Notes: generated from the letters alone by a model not told the origin. DNA of 33,238 nucleotides from Paracoccus bogoriensis (GCF_019431455.1 NZ_JAHYSR010000031.1:1-33238); one strand, 5' to 3'. Shown: positions 1 through 8,938, numbered from the stretch's first letter. Program-made: numbers and translations.

Positions 1-17
1 CGAAGATCATCGAGTGA
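1..17 (+). CDS. tuf: Elongation factor Tu, C-terminal end only (partial)
   Basis: Only the last four codons and the stop are present, reading Lys-Ile-Ile-Glu-stop at positions 3-17. This matches the usual C-terminus of EF-Tu in Rhodobacteraceae, and tuf commonly precedes rpsJ in the str-S10 gene order. A strong terminator follows 18 bp later. The call rests on a very short tail plus gene order, so it is an inference. Confidence 0.6.
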
Positions 18-34
18 TCCGCGCGACATGAAAC

Positions 35-65
35 AGAGGGCCGTCCGAAAGGGCGGCCCTCTTGC
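35..65 (+). terminator. Intrinsic terminator after tuf
   Basis: A 12-bp stem (35-46 with 51-62, one G-T pair) is closed by a GAAA loop and followed by a short T-containing run. It separates the tuf transcript from the S10 operon that has its own promoter at 139-167. Confidence 0.8.
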
Positions 66-138
66 GTTGCGGCGGTGCGCGCGGGCGGGCTTTGGTGGTC
101 TGGTCGTCGTTTATACCGCGATCGGCGCCGATCACGGC

Positions 139-167
139 TTGACGGATCGCCCAGTATTCTGCATAAG
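139..167 (+). promoter_or_regulatory. Candidate sigma-70 promoter of the S10 operon
   Basis: TTGACG at 139-144 is separated by exactly 17 bp from CATAAG at 162-167. Both hexamers fit the alphaproteobacterial housekeeping pattern of a strong TTGAC element and a loose -10. Transcription would start near 174, just downstream of the tuf terminator and about 146 nt before rpsJ. Seen by eye only; no experimental support. Confidence 0.6.
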
Positions 168-177
168 CCGCCATCGT

Positions 178-234
178 CGTCGATTGACAAGAATCGACGG
201 TTTTGCACGGGCCGCCCGTCATCAGGGGCGGCCT
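178..234 (+). promoter_or_regulatory. Structured leader upstream of rpsJ (two hairpins)
   Basis: Two consecutive hairpins occupy the predicted 5' UTR. The first is a perfect 8-bp stem at 178-185 with 192-199 and a 6-nt loop. The second is a GC-rich stem at 209-217 with 226-234, followed by an AT-rich stretch. S10 leaders in gammaproteobacteria bind ribosomal protein L4 to stop expression of the operon; whether this unrelated-looking leader does the same is inference. Confidence 0.5.
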
Positions 235-319
235 TGCAATTTATATACGGTCCGACGCTGGCACCGCGCGGTGCGATGTCAGCCTCTCGACTGGAACTCC
301 CCGCAAGAGGGATGTGACG

Positions 320-628
320 ATGCAAAGTCAGAATATCCGCATCCGCCTGAAGGCGTTTGACTATCGCGTGCTGGATGCCAGCACCCAGGAGATCGTCAAT
401 ACCGCCAAGCGCACCGGCGCGACCGTTCGCGGCCCGATCCCGCTGCCGAACAAGATCGAGAAATTCACCGTTCTGCGCGGACCGCATATCGACAAGAAGT
501 CGCGCGACCAGTGGGAAATCCGCACGCACAAGCGTCTGCTGGACATCGTCGATCCCACGCCCCAGACCGTGGACGCCCTGATGAAGCTCGACCTCGCCGC
601 CGGCGTGGATGTCGAGATCAAGGTGTAA
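320..628 (+). CDS. rpsJ: 30S ribosomal protein S10
   Basis: S10 is a 30S head protein that also acts as NusE in antitermination. The 102-residue product starts [19 protein letters not shown] and carries the family signature around [19 protein letters not shown]. The ATG at 320 was chosen because it gives the normal S10 N-terminus and has an AGAGGG ribosome site at about 306-311; the open frame extends further upstream but has no S10-like residues there. It is the first gene of the S10 operon, 10 bp before rplC, and follows a candidate promoter and hairpin leader. Length and motifs are normal for the family. Confidence 0.97.
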   Translation: MQSQNIRIRLKAFDYRVLDASTQEIVNTAKRTGATVRGPIPLPNKIEKFTVLRGPHIDKKSRDQWEIRTHKRLLDIVDPTPQTVDALMKLDLAAGVDVEIKV

Positions 629-638
629 GGAGGCCATC

Positions 639-1532
639 ATGCTGCGTACTGGTGTTATCGCCAAGAAACTGGGCATGACGCGTCTGTTCCTCGAGGACGG
701 ACGCCAGGTTCCCGTCACCGTCCTGCAACTGGACGGCCTGCAGGTCGTCGCTCAGCGGACCGTCGAGCGCGACGGCTATACCGCTGTCCAGCTGGGCGCC
801 GGTGCCGCCAAGGCCAAGCGCACCACCGCGGCCATGCGCGGGCACTTTGCCAAGGCCTCGGTCGCGCCCAAGCGCAAGATCGCCGAATTCCGCGTCGCCG
901 AGGAAAACCTGATCAACGTCGGCGAAGAGATCACCGCCGATCACTATTTTGCCGGTCAGTATGTGGACATCGCCGGCACCTCGATCGGCAAGGGCTTTGC
1001 GGGCGCAATGAAGCGTCACAATTTCGGCGGTCTGCGCGCCTCGCACGGCGTGTCGATCAGCCACCGTTCGCACGGTTCGACCGGCCAGTGCCAGGATCCC
1101 GGCAAGGTGTTCAAGGGCAAGAAGATGGCGGGTCATCTGGGTGCCGTTCGCGTTACCACGCAAAACCTGCAAGTCGTCAAGACCGATGCCGAGCGTGGCC
1201 TGATCATGGTCAAGGGCTCGGTTCCGGGCTCGAAAGGGGGCTGGGTCACGATCAAGGATGCGGTCAAGAAGCCGACGCCCGAGAACGTGATCTACCCCGC
1301 CGCGTTGAAATCGGCCGCCGAGGAGGCGCGCCGCCTTGCCGAGGAAGCTGCCGCCAAGGCCGCCGCCGAGGAGGAAGCCGCCCGCGAAGAGGCCGCACGC
1401 CTGGCCGCCGAGCAGGAGGCCGCCGCCCTGGCCGAGGCCGAAGCCTCGATCGAGTCGGACAAGGAAGCTGCCGATCCGAACGCGGAGGAGCCGCCTCTCA
1501 ATGACGACGCCGCGCCCGAAGGAGACAAGTGA
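639..1532 (+). CDS. rplC: 50S ribosomal protein L3 with long acidic C-terminal tail
   Basis: L3 binds the 3' end of 23S rRNA early in assembly and lies near the peptidyl transferase centre. The product is 297 residues and begins [17 protein letters not shown] after a perfect AAGGAGG site at 627-633, which fixes the start. The L3 core, including the conserved FKGKKMAGH segment, fills about residues 1-220. Residues 221-297 are an Ala/Glu/Lys-rich stretch, probably one long charged helix, ending in a Pro/Asp/Glu-rich disordered tail. Bacterial L3 is usually about 210 residues, so roughly 77 residues are extra. The stop overlaps the rplD start by one base. Confidence 0.96.
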   Translation: MLRTGVIAKKLGMTRLFLEDGRQVPVTVLQLDGLQVVAQRTVERDGYTAVQLGAGAAKAKRTTAAMRGHFAKASVAPKRKIAEFRVAEENLINVGEEITADHYFAGQYVDIAGTSIGKGFAGAMKRHNFGGLRASHGVSISHRSHGSTGQCQDPGKVFKGKKMAGHLGAVRVTTQNLQVVKTDAERGLIMVKGSVPGSKGGWVTIKDAVKKPTPENVIYPAALKSAAEEARRLAEEAAAKAAAEEEAAREEAARLAAEQEAAALAEAEASIESDKEAADPNAEEPPLNDDAAPEGDK

Positions 1533-2152
1533 TGAAACTCGATGTGATCAAGCTGGACTCCGGCAAGGCCGGGTCGATCGAGCTGGCCGACGAGATCTTC
1601 GGGCTGGAGCCGCGCGGCGACATCCTGCAGCGCGTCGTTCGCTGGCAGCGCGCCAAGGCGCAAGCCGGTACGCACTCGGTCCTGGGCAAGTCGGATGTCA
1701 GCTATTCGACCAAGAAGATCTATCGTCAGAAAGGCACCGGCGGCGCCCGCCACGGTTCCAAGAAGGCCCCGATCTTCCGTCATGGTGGCGTTTACAAGGG
1801 CCCGACCCCGCGTTCGCACGCTTTCGACCTGCCCAAGAAGGTCCGCGCGCTTGGCCTGAAACATGCGCTGTCGGCGAAAGCCACGGCGGGTGAGCTGGTC
1901 ATCGTCGAAGATCTGAACCTCGCCGAGGCCAAGACCTCTGCCGTCGCCAAGGTTGTCAAGGAAAACGGTTGGAAGCGCGTCCTTGTCATCGACGGGGCCG
2001 AGGTGAACGAGGGCTTCGCCCGTGCCGCCCGCAACCTGGAAGGCGTGGACATCCTGCCGTCGATCGGCGCCAACGTCTATGACATCCTGAAGCGTGACAC
2101 GCTGGTGATCACGAAGGCGGGTGTCGAAGCTCTGGAGGCTCGCCTGAAATGA
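1532..2152 (+). CDS. rplD: 50S ribosomal protein L4
   Basis: L4 lines the peptide exit tunnel and in some bacteria represses its own S10 operon. The 206-residue product carries the hallmark [21 protein letters not shown] loop region (about residues 69-90), which is the tunnel extension. The ATG at 1532 shares one base with the rplC TGA stop (TGATG), indicating translational coupling; a GTG one codon earlier is a less likely start. The gene overlaps rplW by 4 nt. If L4 autoregulates here, the leader at 178-319 would be the target; that is inference. Confidence 0.97.
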   Translation: MKLDVIKLDSGKAGSIELADEIFGLEPRGDILQRVVRWQRAKAQAGTHSVLGKSDVSYSTKKIYRQKGTGGARHGSKKAPIFRHGGVYKGPTPRSHAFDLPKKVRALGLKHALSAKATAGELVIVEDLNLAEAKTSAVAKVVKENGWKRVLVIDGAEVNEGFARAARNLEGVDILPSIGANVYDILKRDTLVITKAGVEALEARLK

Positions 2153-2445
2153 GCGCGAAAGCTGAACATTACGATGTGATCGTCAAGCCGATCATCACCG
2201 AAAAGGCCACGCTGACCTCGGAGAACAACGGTGTCGTGTTCCAGGTCGCCAAGGACGCCTCGAAGCCGCAGATCAAGGATGCGGTCGAGGCCCTGTTCGG
2301 GGTCAAGGTGAAGGCGGTGAATACCACCATCATCAAGGGCAAGACCAAGCGTTTCCGCGGTCAGCCCGGTCGCCGCAGCGACGTGAAGAAGGCCTATGTC
2401 ACGCTGGAAGCGGGCAGCACTATCGACGTGACCACCGGTCTCTGA
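2149..2445 (+). CDS. rplW: 50S ribosomal protein L23
   Basis: L23 sits at the exit of the peptide tunnel and is the docking site for trigger factor and SRP. The 98-residue product has the [15 protein letters not shown]-terminus and the basic [17 protein letters not shown] segment typical of the family. Its ATG overlaps the rplD stop by 4 nt (ATGA), so translation is probably coupled. It is followed by a 96-bp gap that holds a strong hairpin, unlike the tight junctions before it. Confidence 0.97.
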   Translation: MSAKAEHYDVIVKPIITEKATLTSENNGVVFQVAKDASKPQIKDAVEALFGVKVKAVNTTIIKGKTKRFRGQPGRRSDVKKAYVTLEAGSTIDVTTGL

Positions 2446-2462
2446 TAGTAGGGCGCGAATCT

Positions 2463-2496
2463 GCGGCCCCGGTTTGTCCGGGGCCGCTGATCTTTT
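2463..2496 (+). terminator. Terminator-like hairpin between rplW and rplB
   Basis: A perfect 10-bp stem, GCGGCCCCGG at 2463-2472 with its complement at 2478-2487, has a 5-nt loop and is followed within 5 nt by a short T run (2493-2496). It looks like an attenuator or RNA-stability element inside the operon, since rplB has no obvious promoter of its own. Confidence 0.55.
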
Positions 2497-2541
2497 GACT
2501 GAAACGGACCATTTCGGTTCAAAGCAACGGAAGACAGAAAG

Positions 2542-3378
2542 ATGGCATTGAAGTCGTATAAACCGACGACGCCTGGCCAGCGCGGGCTGGTTCTGATCGA
2601 CCGTTCGGAGCTTTGGAAAGGCCGCCCCGTCAAGTCTCTCACCGAGGGTCTGACGAAGAACGGGGGCCGGAACAATACCGGACGGATCACGATGCGCCGC
2701 AAGGGCGGGGGCGCCAAGCGCCTGTATCGCATCGTCGATTTCAAGCGCACCAAGTTCGACATCCCGGCCGTGGTCGAGCGGATCGAATACGATCCCAACC
2801 GCACTGCCTTCATCGCGCTGGTGAAATACGAGGACGGCGAGCAGGCCTATATCCTGGCGCCGCAGCGTCTGGCCGTTGGCGACAAGGTGATCGCCGGCGC
2901 CAAGGTTGACGTGAAGCCCGGCAACGCTATGCCCTTCAGCGGCATGCCGATCGGCACGATCGTCCACAATGTCGAGCTGAAGCCCGGCAAGGGCGGCCAG
3001 ATCGCGCGCTCGGCTGGCACCTATGCCCAGTTTGTCGGCCGTGACGGCGGTTATGCCCAGATCCGCTTGTCCTCGGGCGAATTGCGCATGGTCCGTCAGG
3101 AATGCATGGCGACCATTGGTGCGGTCTCGAATGCCGACCATTCGAACCAGAACCTTGGCAAGGCGGGTCGCAACCGTCACAAGGGCATCCGCCCGAGTGT
3201 CCGCGGTGTCGCCATGAACCCGATCGACCACCCGCATGGCGGTGGTGAGGGCCGCACCTCGGGCGGCCGGACGCCGGTCACGCCCTGGGGCAAGGATACC
3301 AAGGGCCGCAAGACACGCAGCAACAAGGCGACCGACAAGTACATCCTGCGGTCGCGTCACGCGAAGAAGGGGCGTTAA
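2542..3378 (+). CDS. rplB: 50S ribosomal protein L2
   Basis: L2 is one of the most conserved ribosomal proteins, needed for subunit association and for the peptidyl transferase centre. The 278-residue product is full length. The diagnostic [14 protein letters not shown] motif lies at about residues 226-239, and includes the universally conserved histidine implicated in peptide-bond formation. The start at 2542 follows a GGAAGA site. It is 3 bp from rpsS and is the first gene after the hairpin-containing rplW gap. Confidence 0.98.
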   Translation: MALKSYKPTTPGQRGLVLIDRSELWKGRPVKSLTEGLTKNGGRNNTGRITMRRKGGGAKRLYRIVDFKRTKFDIPAVVERIEYDPNRTAFIALVKYEDGEQAYILAPQRLAVGDKVIAGAKVDVKPGNAMPFSGMPIGTIVHNVELKPGKGGQIARSAGTYAQFVGRDGGYAQIRLSSGELRMVRQECMATIGAVSNADHSNQNLGKAGRNRHKGIRPSVRGVAMNPIDHPHGGGEGRTSGGRTPVTPWGKDTKGRKTRSNKATDKYILRSRHAKKGR

Positions 3379-3381
3379 GCC

Positions 3382-3660
3382 ATGGCACGTTCTGTTTGGA
3401 AGGGCCCCTTTGTTGATGCCTATGTGCTCAGGAAGGCGGAGAAGGCTCGCGAGTCGGGCAAGTCGGATGTCATCAAGATCTGGTCGCGTCGTTCGACCAT
3501 TCTGCCGCAATTCGTCGGCCTGACCTTCGGTGTCTATAACGGGCAGAAACACATTCCCGTCAGCGTCACCGAAGAGATGATCGGTCAGAAGTTCGGTGAA
3601 TATTCGCCCACGCGGACCTATTACGGTCACGCCGCGGACAAGAAAGCCAAGAGGAAGTAA
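3382..3660 (+). CDS. rpsS: 30S ribosomal protein S19
   Basis: S19 is a 30S head protein that contacts S13 and the A-site region. The 92-residue product begins [20 protein letters not shown] and contains the family segment [22 protein letters not shown], ending in a basic tail. It starts 3 bp after rplB and ends 5 bp before rplV, in the conserved rplB-rpsS-rplV-rpsC order. Confidence 0.98.
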   Translation: MARSVWKGPFVDAYVLRKAEKARESGKSDVIKIWSRRSTILPQFVGLTFGVYNGQKHIPVSVTEEMIGQKFGEYSPTRTYYGHAADKKAKRK

Positions 3661-3665
3661 GCGTC

Positions 3666-4046
3666 ATGGGTAAGGAAAACAATCCGCGCCGCGTGGCGGA
3701 GAACGAAGCCTTCGCCAAGACGAGGATGCTTCGCACCTCGCCTCAGAAGCTGAACCTGGTGGCACAGCTGATCCGTGGCAAGAAGGTGGACAAGGCGCTG
3801 GCCGATCTGACCTTCTCGCACAAGCGTATCGCCGGCGACGTGAAGAAATGCCTTCAGTCGGCCATTGCGAATGCCGAAAACAACCACGGCCTCGACGTCG
3901 ATAACCTGATCGTCGCCGAAGCCTGGGTCGGCAAGAACCTGGTGATGAAGCGCGGCCGCCCGCGGGCGCGTGGCCGGTTCGGCAAGATCATGAAGCCGTT
4001 TTCGGAAATCACCATCAAGGTGCGCCAAGTCGAGGAGCAAGCGTAA
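3666..4046 (+). CDS. rplV: 50S ribosomal protein L22
   Basis: L22 lines the exit tunnel beside L4 and its loop takes part in macrolide sensitivity and nascent-chain stalling. The 126-residue product shows the conserved [19 protein letters not shown] helix and the basic loop near [16 protein letters not shown] short N-terminal extension ([16 protein letters not shown]) precedes the core, as usual in alphaproteobacteria. Its stop shares one base with the rpsC start (TAATG), indicating coupled translation. Confidence 0.97.
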   Translation: MGKENNPRRVAENEAFAKTRMLRTSPQKLNLVAQLIRGKKVDKALADLTFSHKRIAGDVKKCLQSAIANAENNHGLDVDNLIVAEAWVGKNLVMKRGRPRARGRFGKIMKPFSEITIKVRQVEEQA

Positions 4047-4762
4047 TGGGTCAGAAGGTCAATCCGATCGGCATGCGCCTCCAGGTCAACCGCACCTGGG
4101 ACAGCCGCTGGTATGCCGACGACAAGGACTATGGCAACCTGCTGCTTGAAGACCTGAAGATCCGGGACTTCATCAAGAAAGAGGCCAAGCAGGCCGGCAT
4201 CAGCCGCGTCATCATCGAGCGTCCGCACAAGAAATGCCGCGTCACGATCCATGCGGCCCGTCCCGGTGTCATCATCGGCAAGAAGGGCGCGGATATCGAG
4301 ACGCTGCGCAAGAAGCTGGCGAACTTCACGAACAGCGAGCTGCACCTGAACATCGTCGAGGTCCGCAAGCCCGAAGTCGATGCCCAACTGGTGGCCGAGT
4401 CGATCGCCCAGCAGCTCGAGCGCCGCGTGTCCTTCCGTCGCGCCATGAAACGCGCCGTGCAGAACGCGATGCGCATGGGCGCCCTGGGCATCCGTGTGAA
4501 CGTGTCGGGCCGTCTCGGCGGTGCCGAGATCGCGCGCACCGAATGGTATCGCGAAGGTCGTGTGCCGCTGCACACGCTGCGTGCCGATATCGACTATGCG
4601 CTGTCCGAAGCCTCGACCCCCTACGGGATCATCGGCGTGAAGGTGTGGATCTTCAAGGGCGAGATCATGGAACATGATCCGCAGGCCCGCGACCGCCGCG
4701 CCGCCGAGGCTCAGGAAGGCCCCGCGCCTCGTGGCCCGCGCCGCGACCGCGACGCTCGGTAA
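4046..4762 (+). CDS. rpsC: 30S ribosomal protein S3
   Basis: S3 forms part of the mRNA entry channel and its helicase-like function helps unwind mRNA. The 238-residue product begins [24 protein letters not shown], contains a KH domain at about residues 40-110 with the GKKGADIE loop, and the S3 C-terminal domain with [19 protein letters not shown]. It ends in an Arg/Pro-rich tail of about 25 residues. It overlaps rplV by one base and is 12 bp before rplP. Confidence 0.97.
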   Translation: MGQKVNPIGMRLQVNRTWDSRWYADDKDYGNLLLEDLKIRDFIKKEAKQAGISRVIIERPHKKCRVTIHAARPGVIIGKKGADIETLRKKLANFTNSELHLNIVEVRKPEVDAQLVAESIAQQLERRVSFRRAMKRAVQNAMRMGALGIRVNVSGRLGGAEIARTEWYREGRVPLHTLRADIDYALSEASTPYGIIGVKVWIFKGEIMEHDPQARDRRAAEAQEGPAPRGPRRDRDAR

Positions 4763-4774
4763 GGAGTAGAACAG

Positions 4775-5188
4775 ATGCTGCAACCGAAACGGACGAAGTT
4801 CCGCAAACAGCACAAGGGTCGCATCCATGGCGAAGCCAAGGGTGGCTTCGAGCTGAACTTCGGCTCTTACGCGCTGAAGGCGACCGAGCCCGAGCGTGTG
4901 ACCGCGCGTCAGATCGAGGCGGCTCGCCGCGCGATCACGCGCCACATGAAGCGCCAGGGCCGCGTCTGGATCCGGATCTTCCCGGATGTCCCGGTCTCGT
5001 CGAAGCCGACCGAGGTGCGGATGGGTAAGGGTAAGGGCTCGGTCGATTTCTGGGCCGCCCGCGTCCATCCCGGCCGGATCATGTTCGAGATCGACGGCGT
5101 GAACGATACCATCGCCCGCGAGGCGCTGCGCCTTGGTGCGATGAAGCTGCCGATCAAGACGCGCATCGTCGTCCGCGAAGACTGGTGA
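4775..5188 (+). CDS. rplP: 50S ribosomal protein L16
   Basis: L16 helps position the A-site tRNA and bridges the central protuberance. The 137-residue product begins [19 protein letters not shown] and carries the conserved [15 protein letters not shown] segment at about residues 83-97. The start at 4775 follows an AAGGAG site at 4760-4765. It is followed by the longest non-coding gap of the S10 operon (203 bp), with a terminator-like hairpin, before rpmC. Confidence 0.97.
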   Translation: MLQPKRTKFRKQHKGRIHGEAKGGFELNFGSYALKATEPERVTARQIEAARRAITRHMKRQGRVWIRIFPDVPVSSKPTEVRMGKGKGSVDFWAARVHPGRIMFEIDGVNDTIAREALRLGAMKLPIKTRIVVREDW

Positions 5189-5223
5189 TTTCCGGGACTC
5201 GGACGAGGCCATGACCATAACGG

Positions 5224-5248
5224 ACCCCGCCGGTTGCCGGCGGGGTTT
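5224..5248 (+). terminator. Terminator-like hairpin between rplP and rpmC
   Basis: A perfect 10-bp stem at 5224-5233 with 5237-5246, a 3-nt loop, and a TTT run directly after. It is the strongest intrinsic-terminator match inside the ribosomal operon. No clear promoter is seen between it and rpmC, so partial read-through or processing would be needed for the downstream genes. The rest of the 5189-5391 gap shows nothing recognisable. Confidence 0.65.
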
Positions 5249-5391
5249 CGCAATTCTGCCATGCGCCCTCAAAGGGCTTGCCAAAGCGGCCTGTCGCCTG
5301 TATGGGCAGGCCTTCATCACGAAACTCCACCGGAATCAGGGTGGCCCTGTGAACCAGGGGCTCTCCGGTGATGTTGAAAGGAAGACGCGTC

Positions 5392-5598
5392 ATGGACGCC
5401 AAGGAACTGAGCACGAAGACGCCCGACCAGCTGAAGGACCAGCTGATTGCGCTGAAGAAGGAAGCCTTCAACCTGCGCTTCCAGCAGGCCACCGGCCAGC
5501 TTGAGAACACCGCGCGGATGCGCGCCGTCCGTCGCGACGTGGCGCGCGTCAAGACGATCCTGAACCAGAAAGCGGCCGAAGCCGCGGCGTCGAACTGA
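5392..5598 (+). CDS. rpmC: 50S ribosomal protein L29
   Basis: L29 lies next to L23 at the tunnel exit. The 68-residue product has the family core [19 protein letters not shown] followed by [17 protein letters not shown]. The ATG at 5392 was preferred over the in-frame GTG/ATG pair at 5368-5373 because it has an AAAGGAAG site at 5377-5384 and gives a normal L29 N-terminus. It precedes rpsQ by 13 bp. Confidence 0.95.
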   Translation: MDAKELSTKTPDQLKDQLIALKKEAFNLRFQQATGQLENTARMRAVRRDVARVKTILNQKAAEAAASN

Positions 5599-5611
5599 GG
5601 AGGCCCGGTCC

Positions 5612-5857
5612 ATGCCCAAACGTATCCTGCAAGGCCGTGTCGTCTCGGACAAGAACGAGCAGACGGTGACCGTCCTGGTCGAACGCCGCTTCAAGCACCC
5701 GCTGCTGCAAAAGACGGTTCGTTCCTCCAAGAAATACCGCGCGCATGACGCGCAGAACCAGTTCAAGGTCGGTGACATCGTTCGCATCATCGAATGCGCG
5801 CCGATCTCGAAGACGAAACGCTGGACTGTCCTGACGGACGAAGCGGCTACCGCGTAA
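5612..5857 (+). CDS. rpsQ: 30S ribosomal protein S17
   Basis: S17 is a primary 16S rRNA binder with an OB fold. The 81-residue product begins [21 protein letters not shown] and contains the [21 protein letters not shown] segment followed by [18 protein letters not shown], all typical. The start follows a GAGGAGG site at the end of rpmC (5597-5603). A 76-bp gap with a hairpin separates it from rplN. Confidence 0.97.
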   Translation: MPKRILQGRVVSDKNEQTVTVLVERRFKHPLLQKTVRSSKKYRAHDAQNQFKVGDIVRIIECAPISKTKRWTVLTDEAATA

Positions 5858-5892
5858 GTCCATCATCACAGATCAGAAATGATCGAAACCCT

Positions 5893-5914
5893 GGGGCCGC
5901 GAAAGGCGGTCCCC
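5893..5914 (+). other. Hairpin between rpsQ and rplN
   Basis: GGGGCCGC at 5893-5900 pairs with GCGG-CCCC at 5906-5914 with one bulged base. In E. coli the spc operon starts at rplN, where an S8-binding structure near rplE controls it; no such function is demonstrated here. The motif resembles the rplW-rplB hairpin (GGGGCCGC). Confidence 0.45.
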
Positions 5915-5933
5915 AAAGGTCGGGAGAAACCAA

Positions 5934-6302
5934 ATGATCCAGATGCAGACCAATCTGGATGTTGCTGACAACTCCGGTGCTCGCCGGGTTCAGTGCATCA
6001 AGGTCCTGGGTGGTTCGCACCGTCGCTATGCGTCGGTGGGCGACATCATTGTCGTGTCCGTCAAGGAAGCCATCCCGCGGGGCCGGGTCAAGAAGGGTGA
6101 CGTGCGCAAGGCTGTCGTCGTCCGCACCGCGAAAGAGGTCACCCGTGAAGACGGCACCTCGATCCGCTTCGACCGCAACGCCGCCGTCATCCTGAACAAC
6201 CAGGGCGAGCCGGTCGGCACCCGTATCTTCGGGCCGGTCGTGCGCGAACTGCGTGCGAAGAACTTCATGAAGATTATCTCGCTTGCGCCGGAGGTGCTGT
6301 AA
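5934..6302 (+). CDS. rplN: 50S ribosomal protein L14
   Basis: L14 contacts L19 and forms inter-subunit bridges; it also binds the silencing factor RsfS. The 122-residue product begins [27 protein letters not shown] and has the [25 protein letters not shown] segment diagnostic of the family. The start follows a GGGAGA site. Its TAA stop shares one base with the rplX ATG. It is the first gene of the spc-type section. Confidence 0.98.
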   Translation: MIQMQTNLDVADNSGARRVQCIKVLGGSHRRYASVGDIIVVSVKEAIPRGRVKKGDVRKAVVVRTAKEVTREDGTSIRFDRNAAVILNNQGEPVGTRIFGPVVRELRAKNFMKIISLAPEVL

Positions 6303-6607
6303 TGGCTGCCAAGCTGAAAAAGGGCGACAAGGTCGTCGTGCTGGCCGGCAAGGACAAGGGCAAGCAAGGTGAAATCACGGCCGTGTTCCCGAAAGAGAAC
6401 AAGGCCGTCGTGGACGGCATCAACATCGCCATCCGTCACCAGCGCCAGTCGCAGACCAGCCAGGGCGGCCGCTTGCCGAAGGCGATGCCGATCGACCTGT
6501 CGAATCTCGCGCTGATGGACAAGAACGGCAAAGCGACCCGCGTCGGCTTCCGCATCGAAGACGGCAAGAAGGTTCGTTTCGCCAAGACCACGGGAGACGT
6601 GATCTGA
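6302..6607 (+). CDS. rplX: 50S ribosomal protein L24
   Basis: L24 is an assembly initiator that binds the 5' region of 23S rRNA. The 101-residue product has an N-terminal KOW motif (about residues 6-32: [19 protein letters not shown]) and the [18 protein letters not shown] segment found in the family. One-base overlaps with rplN upstream and rplE downstream (TGATG) indicate tight translational coupling. Confidence 0.97.
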   Translation: MAAKLKKGDKVVVLAGKDKGKQGEITAVFPKENKAVVDGINIAIRHQRQSQTSQGGRLPKAMPIDLSNLALMDKNGKATRVGFRIEDGKKVRFAKTTGDVI

Positions 6608-7167
6608 TGCTGGACGCCACCAAATACACCCCGCGTCTGCGCCAGCAGTTCCGCGACACGATCAAGGCCGCGCTCAAGGAAGAGTTCGGTTACAAGAACG
6701 ACATGCAGATCCCGCGTCTGGACAAGATCGTCCTGAACATGGGCGTTGGCGAGGCGGTCAAGGACACGAAAAAGGTCAAGCAGGCCGCCGAGGAACTGTC
6801 GCTGATCGCTGGTCAGAAGGCTGTCATCACCCATGCCAAGAAGTCGATCGCCGGCTTCCGCGTCCGTGAGCAGATGCCGCTTGGCTGCAAGGTCACGCTG
6901 CGCGGCGACCGCATGTACGAGTTCCTGGACCGCCTGATCAACATCGCGCTGCCGCGCGTCCGCGACTTTCGCGGCGTGAAGGCGACTTCTTTCGACGGTC
7001 GCGGCAATTACGCGATGGGCCTCAAGGAGCACATCGTGTTCCCGGAAATCAACTTCGACAAGGTCGACGAAGTTCTGGGGATGGACATCATCATCTGCAC
7101 CACCGCGAAGACCGACGCGGAAGCGAGGGCGCTGTTGAAGCATTTCAACATGCCGTTCACCGCCTGA
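6607..7167 (+). CDS. rplE: 50S ribosomal protein L5
   Basis: L5 binds 5S rRNA with L18 in the central protuberance. The 186-residue product carries [14 protein letters not shown] near residue 37, the [23 protein letters not shown] region, and the C-terminal [19 protein letters not shown] segment. All are typical of bacterial L5. Its start shares one base with the rplX stop, and it lies 19 bp before rpsN. Confidence 0.98.
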   Translation: MLDATKYTPRLRQQFRDTIKAALKEEFGYKNDMQIPRLDKIVLNMGVGEAVKDTKKVKQAAEELSLIAGQKAVITHAKKSIAGFRVREQMPLGCKVTLRGDRMYEFLDRLINIALPRVRDFRGVKATSFDGRGNYAMGLKEHIVFPEINFDKVDEVLGMDIIICTTAKTDAEARALLKHFNMPFTA

Positions 7168-7186
7168 TCGCGGAGGGAAAGAAGAT

Positions 7187-7492
7187 ATGGCGAAGAAATC
7201 CATGGTCGAGCGCGAAAAGAAGCGCGAACGTCTGGTCCAGAAATACGCGGCGAAGCGTGCTGCGTTGAAAGAGATCATCAACGATCAGTCCCGTCCGATG
7301 GAGGAGCGGTTCAAGGCTTCGCTGAAGCTGGCTGAACTGCCCCGAAACTCGTCGGCGACGCGTCTGCATAACCGGTGCCAACTGACCGGCCGTCCGCACG
7401 CGTATTACCGCAAACTGAAACTGTCGCGGATCATGCTGCGCGAGCTTGGCTCGCAAGGTCAGATCCCCGGCCTGGTCAAGTCCAGCTGGTAA
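7187..7492 (+). CDS. rpsN: 30S ribosomal protein S14 (zinc-independent long form)
   Basis: S14 completes the 30S head. The 101-residue product is the long form: it lacks the two CxxC zinc motifs of the short form and has a single cysteine. The conserved C-terminal half is visible ([25 protein letters not shown]). The start follows a GGAGGG site at 7171-7176. It is followed by rpsH after 13 bp. Confidence 0.97.
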   Translation: MAKKSMVEREKKRERLVQKYAAKRAALKEIINDQSRPMEERFKASLKLAELPRNSSATRLHNRCQLTGRPHAYYRKLKLSRIMLRELGSQGQIPGLVKSSW

Positions 7493-7505
7493 GGGGGCAC
7501 AAGGC

Positions 7506-7901
7506 ATGATGAACGATCCTCTCGGCGATATGCTGACCCGCATCCGCAATGCTCAGATGCGCGGCAAATCGACCGTCCGCACCCCGGCCAGCAAGCTGCG
7601 TGCCTGGGTTCTGGATGTGCTGAAAAGCGAAGGCTACATCCGCGGCTATGAAGAAGTGACGACCGAAACCGGCCACAAGGAGCTGGAAATCGGTCTGAAA
7701 TACCACGACGGCGCTCCGGTCATCCGCGAGCTGTCGCGTGTCTCGAAGCCTGGCCGCCGCGTCTATGCGGGCGCCAAGGAAATCCCGCAGGTCCGTCAGG
7801 GTCTGGGCGTCTCCATCGTCTCGACCCCCAAGGGCGTCATGTCGGATGCAGCGGCTCGCAATGCCAATGTCGGCGGCGAAGTCCTCTGCACCGTGTTCTA
7901 A
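7506..7901 (+). CDS. rpsH: 30S ribosomal protein S8
   Basis: S8 binds the central domain of 16S rRNA and in E. coli represses spc-operon translation. The product is 131 residues from the ATG at 7506, or 130 from the adjacent ATG at 7509; the choice is uncertain, since both lie behind the AAGGGGG site at 7491-7497. Family features are [19 protein letters not shown] at the N-terminus and [16 protein letters not shown] with GGEVLCTVF at the C-terminus. Its stop lies in the AGGAGGG ribosome site of rplF. Confidence 0.97.
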   Translation: MMNDPLGDMLTRIRNAQMRGKSTVRTPASKLRAWVLDVLKSEGYIRGYEEVTTETGHKELEIGLKYHDGAPVIRELSRVSKPGRRVYAGAKEIPQVRQGLGVSIVSTPKGVMSDAAARNANVGGEVLCTVF

Positions 7902-7911
7902 GGAGGGCGGA

Positions 7912-8445
7912 ATGTCTCGGATTGGTAAGAAGCCGGTCGAACTGCCCAAGGGTGTGACGGCCGAGATCAAGGGTCAGACCATCGAAGTGAAGGGGCCGAA
8001 AGGCACCCGCAGCTTCACGGCGACCGATGATGTGGACCTGGTGCTGGAGGACGGCGCCGTTGCGGTGAAGCCCCGCGGCACATCGAAGCGTGCGCGCCAG
8101 CAATGGGGCATGACGCGCTCGATGATCGAGAACCTGACCGTGGGCGTGTCCACCGGGTTCAGGAAAGAGCTGGAAATCCAGGGCGTCGGCTACCGCGCCA
8201 GTATGCAGGGCAATGTCCTGAAGCTGGCCTTGGGCTATTCGCATGACGTGAACTTCGAAGTGCCCGAGGGCGTGACGATCACGGCTCCGAAGCAGACCGA
8301 AATCGTTGTGGAAGGCATTGACCAGCAGCTTGTCGGTCAGGTTGCCGCGAATATCCGCGAGTGGCGCCGCCCCGAGCCCTACAAGGGCAAGGGCATCCGC
8401 TACAAGGGCGAGTATGTCTTCCGCAAGGAAGGCAAGAAGAAGTAA
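7912..8445 (+). CDS. rplF: 50S ribosomal protein L6
   Basis: L6 sits near the factor-binding site of the large subunit. The 177-residue product begins [19 protein letters not shown] and ends with the diagnostic [19 protein letters not shown] segment. The start at 7912 is set by the AGGAGGG site at 7901-7907; the open frame reaches back into rpsH but carries no L6 sequence there. It precedes rplR by 12 bp. Confidence 0.97.
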   Translation: MSRIGKKPVELPKGVTAEIKGQTIEVKGPKGTRSFTATDDVDLVLEDGAVAVKPRGTSKRARQQWGMTRSMIENLTVGVSTGFRKELEIQGVGYRASMQGNVLKLALGYSHDVNFEVPEGVTITAPKQTEIVVEGIDQQLVGQVAANIREWRRPEPYKGKGIRYKGEYVFRKEGKKK

Positions 8446-8457
8446 GGGACGCGAGAA

Positions 8458-8817
8458 ATGGCACTGAAAAAGCAAGAGCTGTTCCAGAAGCGTCGCCTGC
8501 GCGTGCGGAACAAGCTGAAGGCGATGTCGAACGGCCGTCCCCGGTTGTCGGTTCACCGTTCGTCGAAGAACATCTCGGTTCAGATCATCGACGATCTGAA
8601 AGGCGTGACCCTGGCCTCGGCCAGCACGCTCGAGAAGGATTTCGGCCTGGTCGGCAAGAACAACGTCGAGGCTGCCGCCAGGATCGGCGCAGCCATCGCC
8701 GAGCGTGCGAAAGCCGCCGGCATCGAGGAAGTCGTGTTCGACCGCGGCGGGTTCATCTTTCACGGCAAGGTGAAGGCTCTGGCCGACGCCGCCCGTGAAG
8801 GTGGGCTGAAGTTCTGA
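8458..8817 (+). CDS. rplR: 50S ribosomal protein L18
   Basis: L18 carries 5S rRNA to the large subunit together with L5. The 119-residue product shows the [30 protein letters not shown] region and ends with [26 protein letters not shown], both diagnostic. A 121-bp gap with two hairpins follows before rpsE. Confidence 0.97.
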   Translation: MALKKQELFQKRRLRVRNKLKAMSNGRPRLSVHRSSKNISVQIIDDLKGVTLASASTLEKDFGLVGKNNVEAAARIGAAIAERAKAAGIEEVVFDRGGFIFHGKVKALADAAREGGLKF

Positions 8818-8823
8818 TCTTGC

Positions 8824-8877
8824 GGGCGGCGTCTTCGGGCGCCGCCCCGATGATCCGGGGATGGCCCTTTTTGGGCC
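8824..8877 (+). other. Two hairpins between rplR and rpsE
   Basis: The first is GGGCGGCG at 8824-8831 with CGCCGCCC at 8840-8847. The second is GGCCC at 8863-8867 with GGGCC at 8873-8877 around a T5 loop. Neither is followed by a clear T run, so RNA stability or attenuation is as likely as termination. Confidence 0.45.
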
Positions 8878-8938
8878 TCCACCAGGATCGGATGCAACGG
8901 CCGTCCCCTGGGCGCGCCACCAGATGAAGGAATGCCTT

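Noticed and set aside
120..133. Perfect 14-bp palindrome GATCGGCGCCGATC before the S10 promoter
   Set aside because: Lies just upstream of the -35; could be an operator, but a single GC-rich palindrome is expected by chance at this base composition.
7..222. 71-codon minus-strand open frame covering the tuf terminator and leader
   Set aside because: No ribosome site, its 3' end is the terminator hairpin, and it overlaps the S10 promoter and leader.
2077..3630. 517-codon minus-strand open frame opposite rplW-rplB-rpsS
   Set aside because: Antisense shadow of highly expressed, GC-biased ribosomal genes; no family features.
5211..5504. 97-codon plus-strand frame in the rplP-rpmC gap
   Set aside because: Includes the terminator hairpin in its first codons and overlaps rpmC out of frame; no recognisable protein.
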